Position numbers and translations under genes: made by a program. Below are positions 14,721 through 17,244 of a stretch of 17,244 nucleotides of DNA, one piece after another (within the stretch, counting starts at the first letter, position 1; each line of letters begins with the position of its first letter). The DNA lies in the NCBI GenBank assembly GCA_023399035.1, contig JAEWQX010000217.1:1-17244 (forward strand). The letters are read 5' to 3'. This DNA comes from Bacillota bacterium. GTDB lineage: Bacteria > Bacillota > Clostridia > Clostridiales > Clostridiaceae. The notes beneath the pieces were generated by a model, which was not told the origin of the DNA, ran no database searches, and saw only the letters and a list, made by a program, of their open reading frames with translations.

Positions 14721-16844
14721 GTGGGCATTATGATCGCAGCAATATCTATTCCTATAGGAATGGGATATGCACAGATTTCAGGACTTCCTGCAGTGTATGG
14801 ATTGTATGGATCTGTACTTCCTATTTTAGTGTTTGCATTGATATCATCTTCACCTCAGTTTATATTTGGTGTTGATGCAGCACCGGCAGCACTTATTGGA
14901 GGAGTACTTTTGTCACTGCACATTGTGCCTGGAAGTGAAGAGGCTGTAAAAATAATACCAGTGCTAACATTATACACAGCAGCATGGCTGTTCTTATTTT
15001 ACATATTTAAGGCAGGACTGCTTGTAAATTATATTTCAACACCAGTAATGGCAGGATTTATCACTGGAATTGGAACAACCATAATATTGATGCAGGTTCC
15101 AAAGCTTATGGGATCAGATGCAGGAAGCGGTGAGCTTTTTGAACTGGCAGAGCATCTTATAGAAGCAGTAATGCATATCAATATTATTTCATTGATAATG
15201 GGGGTTGTATCACTTTCTGTAATCTTAATTGCAAAGAAATTTGTACCAAAGTTCCCTATGAGCCTTGTTGTAATGATAATAGGTGCTTTATCAACAGTAA
15301 TATTTCATGTGGACAGATATGGAGTAGCACTGCTTTCAAAGGTTGACAGCGGACTTCCTAAGTTTTTTATTCCTGATTTATCCATAATTCATTTTAAGGA
15401 TGGTCTTATGTTAAGCCTCCCAGTAGCAATTGTAATACTTGCAGAATCACTTCTTGCAGAAACAAGCTTTGCAATAAGAAATAACTATAAGATAAATGAA
15501 AATCGTGAAATACTTGCATTTTCATTAAGTAATCTCGTATCAGCAGTTTCAGGCTGCTGTCCTGTAAATGGGAGTGTATCAAGGACTGTTATGAGTGAGC
15601 AGTATGGTGCAAAGACGAAGATTGTATCTTTTACTGCATCAATTGTAATGGCTTGTGTTCTGCTATTTGCAACTGGATTCATAGGATATCTTCCTGTACC
15701 TGTACTTACTGCAATTGTAATATCAGCATTGATTGGAGTTCTCGAAATCCATGTAGGTGTAAGGCTTTATAAGATTAATAAGGGAGAGTTCTTGATTTTT
15801 ATAGGAGCATTCAGCGCAGTTGTAATTTTAGGAACAATATATGGTGTTGTAATAGGTCTTATCTTATCATTTACTGCAATGGTATTGAAATCAGCAGTTC
15901 CTCCAAGAAGTTTTTTAGGCGTAATACCTGGAAAAGACGGCTTTTATGATTTATGCAGAAATCGTGATGCCAAGGAAATTGCACACACTGTAATTTATCG
16001 TTTCAGTGGAAGTCTCTTTTTTGCAAATATAAATACCTTTGTAAATGATATTGAAGAAGGAATAAGAGAAGATACAAAAATAGTAATTGTAGATGCAGGA
16101 GGAATAAACAGCATGGATTTCACTGCAGCAGACAGGCTGGATATGCTTTATAAGAAGTTTAAAAGTATGGGAATAAGCTTTTACATCACAGAACATATTG
16201 GAGAGCTGAATGATGAAATGAGAAAGCTTGATCTTGAACATTTCTTAGAAGAAGGAGTAGTGCGCAGGACCATAGGTATAGCCCTCATGGAAGAAGGAAT
16301 GCTTCCTCCATATCCTAGTGAAGGAAAATGTGAAAGAATGTCACCATCGAAATCCAATGTCATAAAGGAAGAAATCCTTGAAGAATTTGAATGGGCATTT
16401 GGAAGCGAAGCAGAAGAGCAGATGGAAAAGCATGCAGAAGAAATCATAAGAAATATAACACAGTTTACGGAAGCACTTACTCCAGAAGTGGATATAGATT
16501 TAAAATCAAAGGCATGGAAGCACTTGGAGACATATGATCAGGATAAACTTCTCGAACATCTTGAACATCATTTAAATGAAATAGCTGCAGCCTTGGGTCA
16601 GCCAGTGGATGCAGTAGAAGCCAATATCCTTGAACACAGAATAAAACTTGCACAAAAAATGCAGAAGCAGAATGAAGAATTTTATCATAGATATGTTGAA
16701 AAGCGTAAGAAATATGAAAAGATGCTGCAGAAGGAAAATCCAAAGCTTTACGAGTATATTATGGAGCATAGGAAGAGGCAGTATGAGATTTTGAAGCAGT
16801 CTAAGCCTGAAGTGGCAGAGCATATTAGGAAGTGGATTCATTAG
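14721..16844 (+). CDS. SulP-family anion transporter with STAS domain and charged C-terminal tail
   Basis: Membrane permease of the SulP (SLC26) family for sulfate, bicarbonate or similar anions, numbered from GTG 14721. The core holds IPIGMGYAQISGLPAVYGLY (10-29), STPVMAGFITGIG, AESLLAETSFAIRNNYKINENRE and the GCCPVNGSVSRTVMSEQYGAKTK segment. Residues about 418-525 are a STAS domain (VIYRFSGSLFFANI, VDAGGINSMDFTAADRLDML). Residues about 540-707 are an extra tail rich in Glu, Lys and His, with two similar helices near the end (YEKMLQKENPKLYEYI and YEILKQSKPEVAEHI). The start is doubtful. In-frame sequence from 14658 (KGLNIKTLSREIFVGIM) looks like the normal family N-terminus, but no ATG, GTG or TTG with a ribosome binding site precedes it. 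GTG 14721 has only a weak AGGGA. The gene may be 5'-truncated by the deletion that left the MBL remnant. No terminator is seen. Confidence 0.82.
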   Translation: MGIMIAAISIPIGMGYAQISGLPAVYGLYGSVLPILVFALISSSPQFIFGVDAAPAALIGGVLLSLHIVPGSEEAVKIIPVLTLYTAAWLFLFYIFKAGLLVNYISTPVMAGFITGIGTTIILMQVPKLMGSDAGSGELFELAEHLIEAVMHINIISLIMGVVSLSVILIAKKFVPKFPMSLVVMIIGALSTVIFHVDRYGVALLSKVDSGLPKFFIPDLSIIHFKDGLMLSLPVAIVILAESLLAETSFAIRNNYKINENREILAFSLSNLVSAVSGCCPVNGSVSRTVMSEQYGAKTKIVSFTASIVMACVLLFATGFIGYLPVPVLTAIVISALIGVLEIHVGVRLYKINKGEFLIFIGAFSAVVILGTIYGVVIGLILSFTAMVLKSAVPPRSFLGVIPGKDGFYDLCRNRDAKEIAHTVIYRFSGSLFFANINTFVNDIEEGIREDTKIVIVDAGGINSMDFTAADRLDMLYKKFKSMGISFYITEHIGELNDEMRKLDLEHFLEEGVVRRTIGIALMEEGMLPPYPSEGKCERMSPSKSNVIKEEILEEFEWAFGSEAEEQMEKHAEEIIRNITQFTEALTPEVDIDLKSKAWKHLETYDQDKLLEHLEHHLNEIAAALGQPVDAVEANILEHRIKLAQKMQKQNEEFYHRYVEKRKKYEKMLQKENPKLYEYIMEHRKRQYEILKQSKPEVAEHIRKWIH

Positions 16845-17018
16845 AGTGGGTAATTAGAAAACTAAGTGCAAAATTGAGATTTTATCAACCTCTATATTTT
16901 AATGATTGTTAAAATAAAGACATTTCGATATAAGATATGTAAAATAAAAAATCAGTTCTAGAAGTCGTAGGTTCAAATTTTAAGAGTGTACCACTATCTT
17001 TAATTATAGGATTTTAAT
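16845..17018. other. AT-rich non-coding stretch
   Basis: No terminator, gene or clear promoter is visible. A tRNA T-loop-like string, AGGTTCAAAT, lies at 16969-16978 but no cloverleaf can be built around it. Confidence 0.4.
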
Positions 17019-17183
17019 ATGTCTGAATCATTTGTGAATAGAGCATTAAATAAAGTATTTGATGTAATGTTGATTTATGATTCAGATTTTCTATATAAGA
17101 TTACGATTATGAGGAAAAATGTATTTTAGAGGGTATACAAGATAATCCGCAGTATAGAAATATAATATGCTCAAAGGGGACTT
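17019..17183 (+). pseudogene. possible frameshifted small ORF
   Basis: ATG 17019 opens MSESFVNRALNKVFDVMLIY and runs 36 codons to TAG 17127. From about 17094 another frame continues with DYDYEEKCILEGIQDNPQYR and stops soon after, so a single frameshift would join both into one hydrophilic protein of about 55 residues. The ribosome binding site is weak (TAGGA). No family recognised, and the call could be chance. Confidence 0.2.
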
Positions 17184-17244
17184 TCTAAATAGAAATTTAT
17201 ATTAGTAATTTTAATATAAGAAAGGAAATTCAATATACATATTC

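Noticed and set aside
16477..16841. Overlapping minus-strand ORFs opposite the SulP tail
   Set aside because: They are shadows of the Glu/Lys-rich coding strand and show no independent translation signals.
16950..17000. tRNA-like 3' half (AGGTTCAAAT followed by a CCA)
   Set aside because: No matching T-stem, anticodon arm or acceptor stem can be drawn; it may be a chance string.
1..17244. CRISPR array, insertion sequence, phage or known defence operon
   Set aside because: No regular repeat-spacer pattern, transposase, integrase or recognised defence gene set was found in reading all genes and spacers.

Overview
The window is very AT-rich. It has AGGAGG-type ribosome binding sites, AT-rich spacers and many short genes each closed by its own hairpin terminator with a U-run. 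With proteins such as a DegV/FakB lipid-binding protein, an OPT peptide transporter, a PqqD-like protein and a SulP transporter, this points to a low-GC Gram-positive anaerobe of the Clostridium type. That assignment is inferred from composition and gene families, not from a marker gene.

Layout. Positions 1-1056 hold a dead creatinine amidohydrolase (creatininase) gene with a nonsense codon and a frameshift, plus the tail of another lost gene and a terminator. Positions 1100-2241 hold an EamA/DMT exporter with a promoter and a 30-bp direct repeat. Positions 2311-5060 hold an orphan 890-residue coiled-coil protein whose N-terminus looks like a DUF4145-type helical domain. Positions 5235-7620 hold an OPT transporter with a PqqD-like small protein, probably one operon. 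Positions 7699-7961 hold a 55-residue membrane miniprotein missed by length cut-offs. Positions 7972-8230 hold a nitroreductase fragment and an 18-bp perfect bidirectional terminator. Positions 8320-10159 hold a TetR-family regulator on the minus strand, divergent from a degV gene with a perfect 18-bp palindrome in its promoter. Positions 10341-11855 (minus) encode a beta-propeller-like cytosolic protein of unknown role. Positions 12187-12415 hold a 56-residue coiled-coil miniprotein. Positions 12536-13630 hold a membrane-anchored M14 zinc carboxypeptidase. It is followed by a GltD/NfnB-type flavoprotein pseudogene, a metallo-beta-lactamase-fold remnant, and a SulP/STAS anion transporter with an unusual charged C-terminal tail and no convincing start codon. 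The last 400 bases hold no clear gene.

The genes do not form one pathway. Most are single transcription units separated by terminators, and only OPT plus PqqD-like looks like an operon. The strongest regional theme is decay: at least four metabolic enzymes are broken here, by point lesions and by internal or terminal deletions, while transporters and regulators stay intact. I see no CRISPR array, insertion sequence, rRNA, convincing tRNA or recognised defence system. The best candidates for undescribed biology are the orphan coiled-coil protein, the propeller protein, the OPT/PqqD-like pair and the SulP tail.
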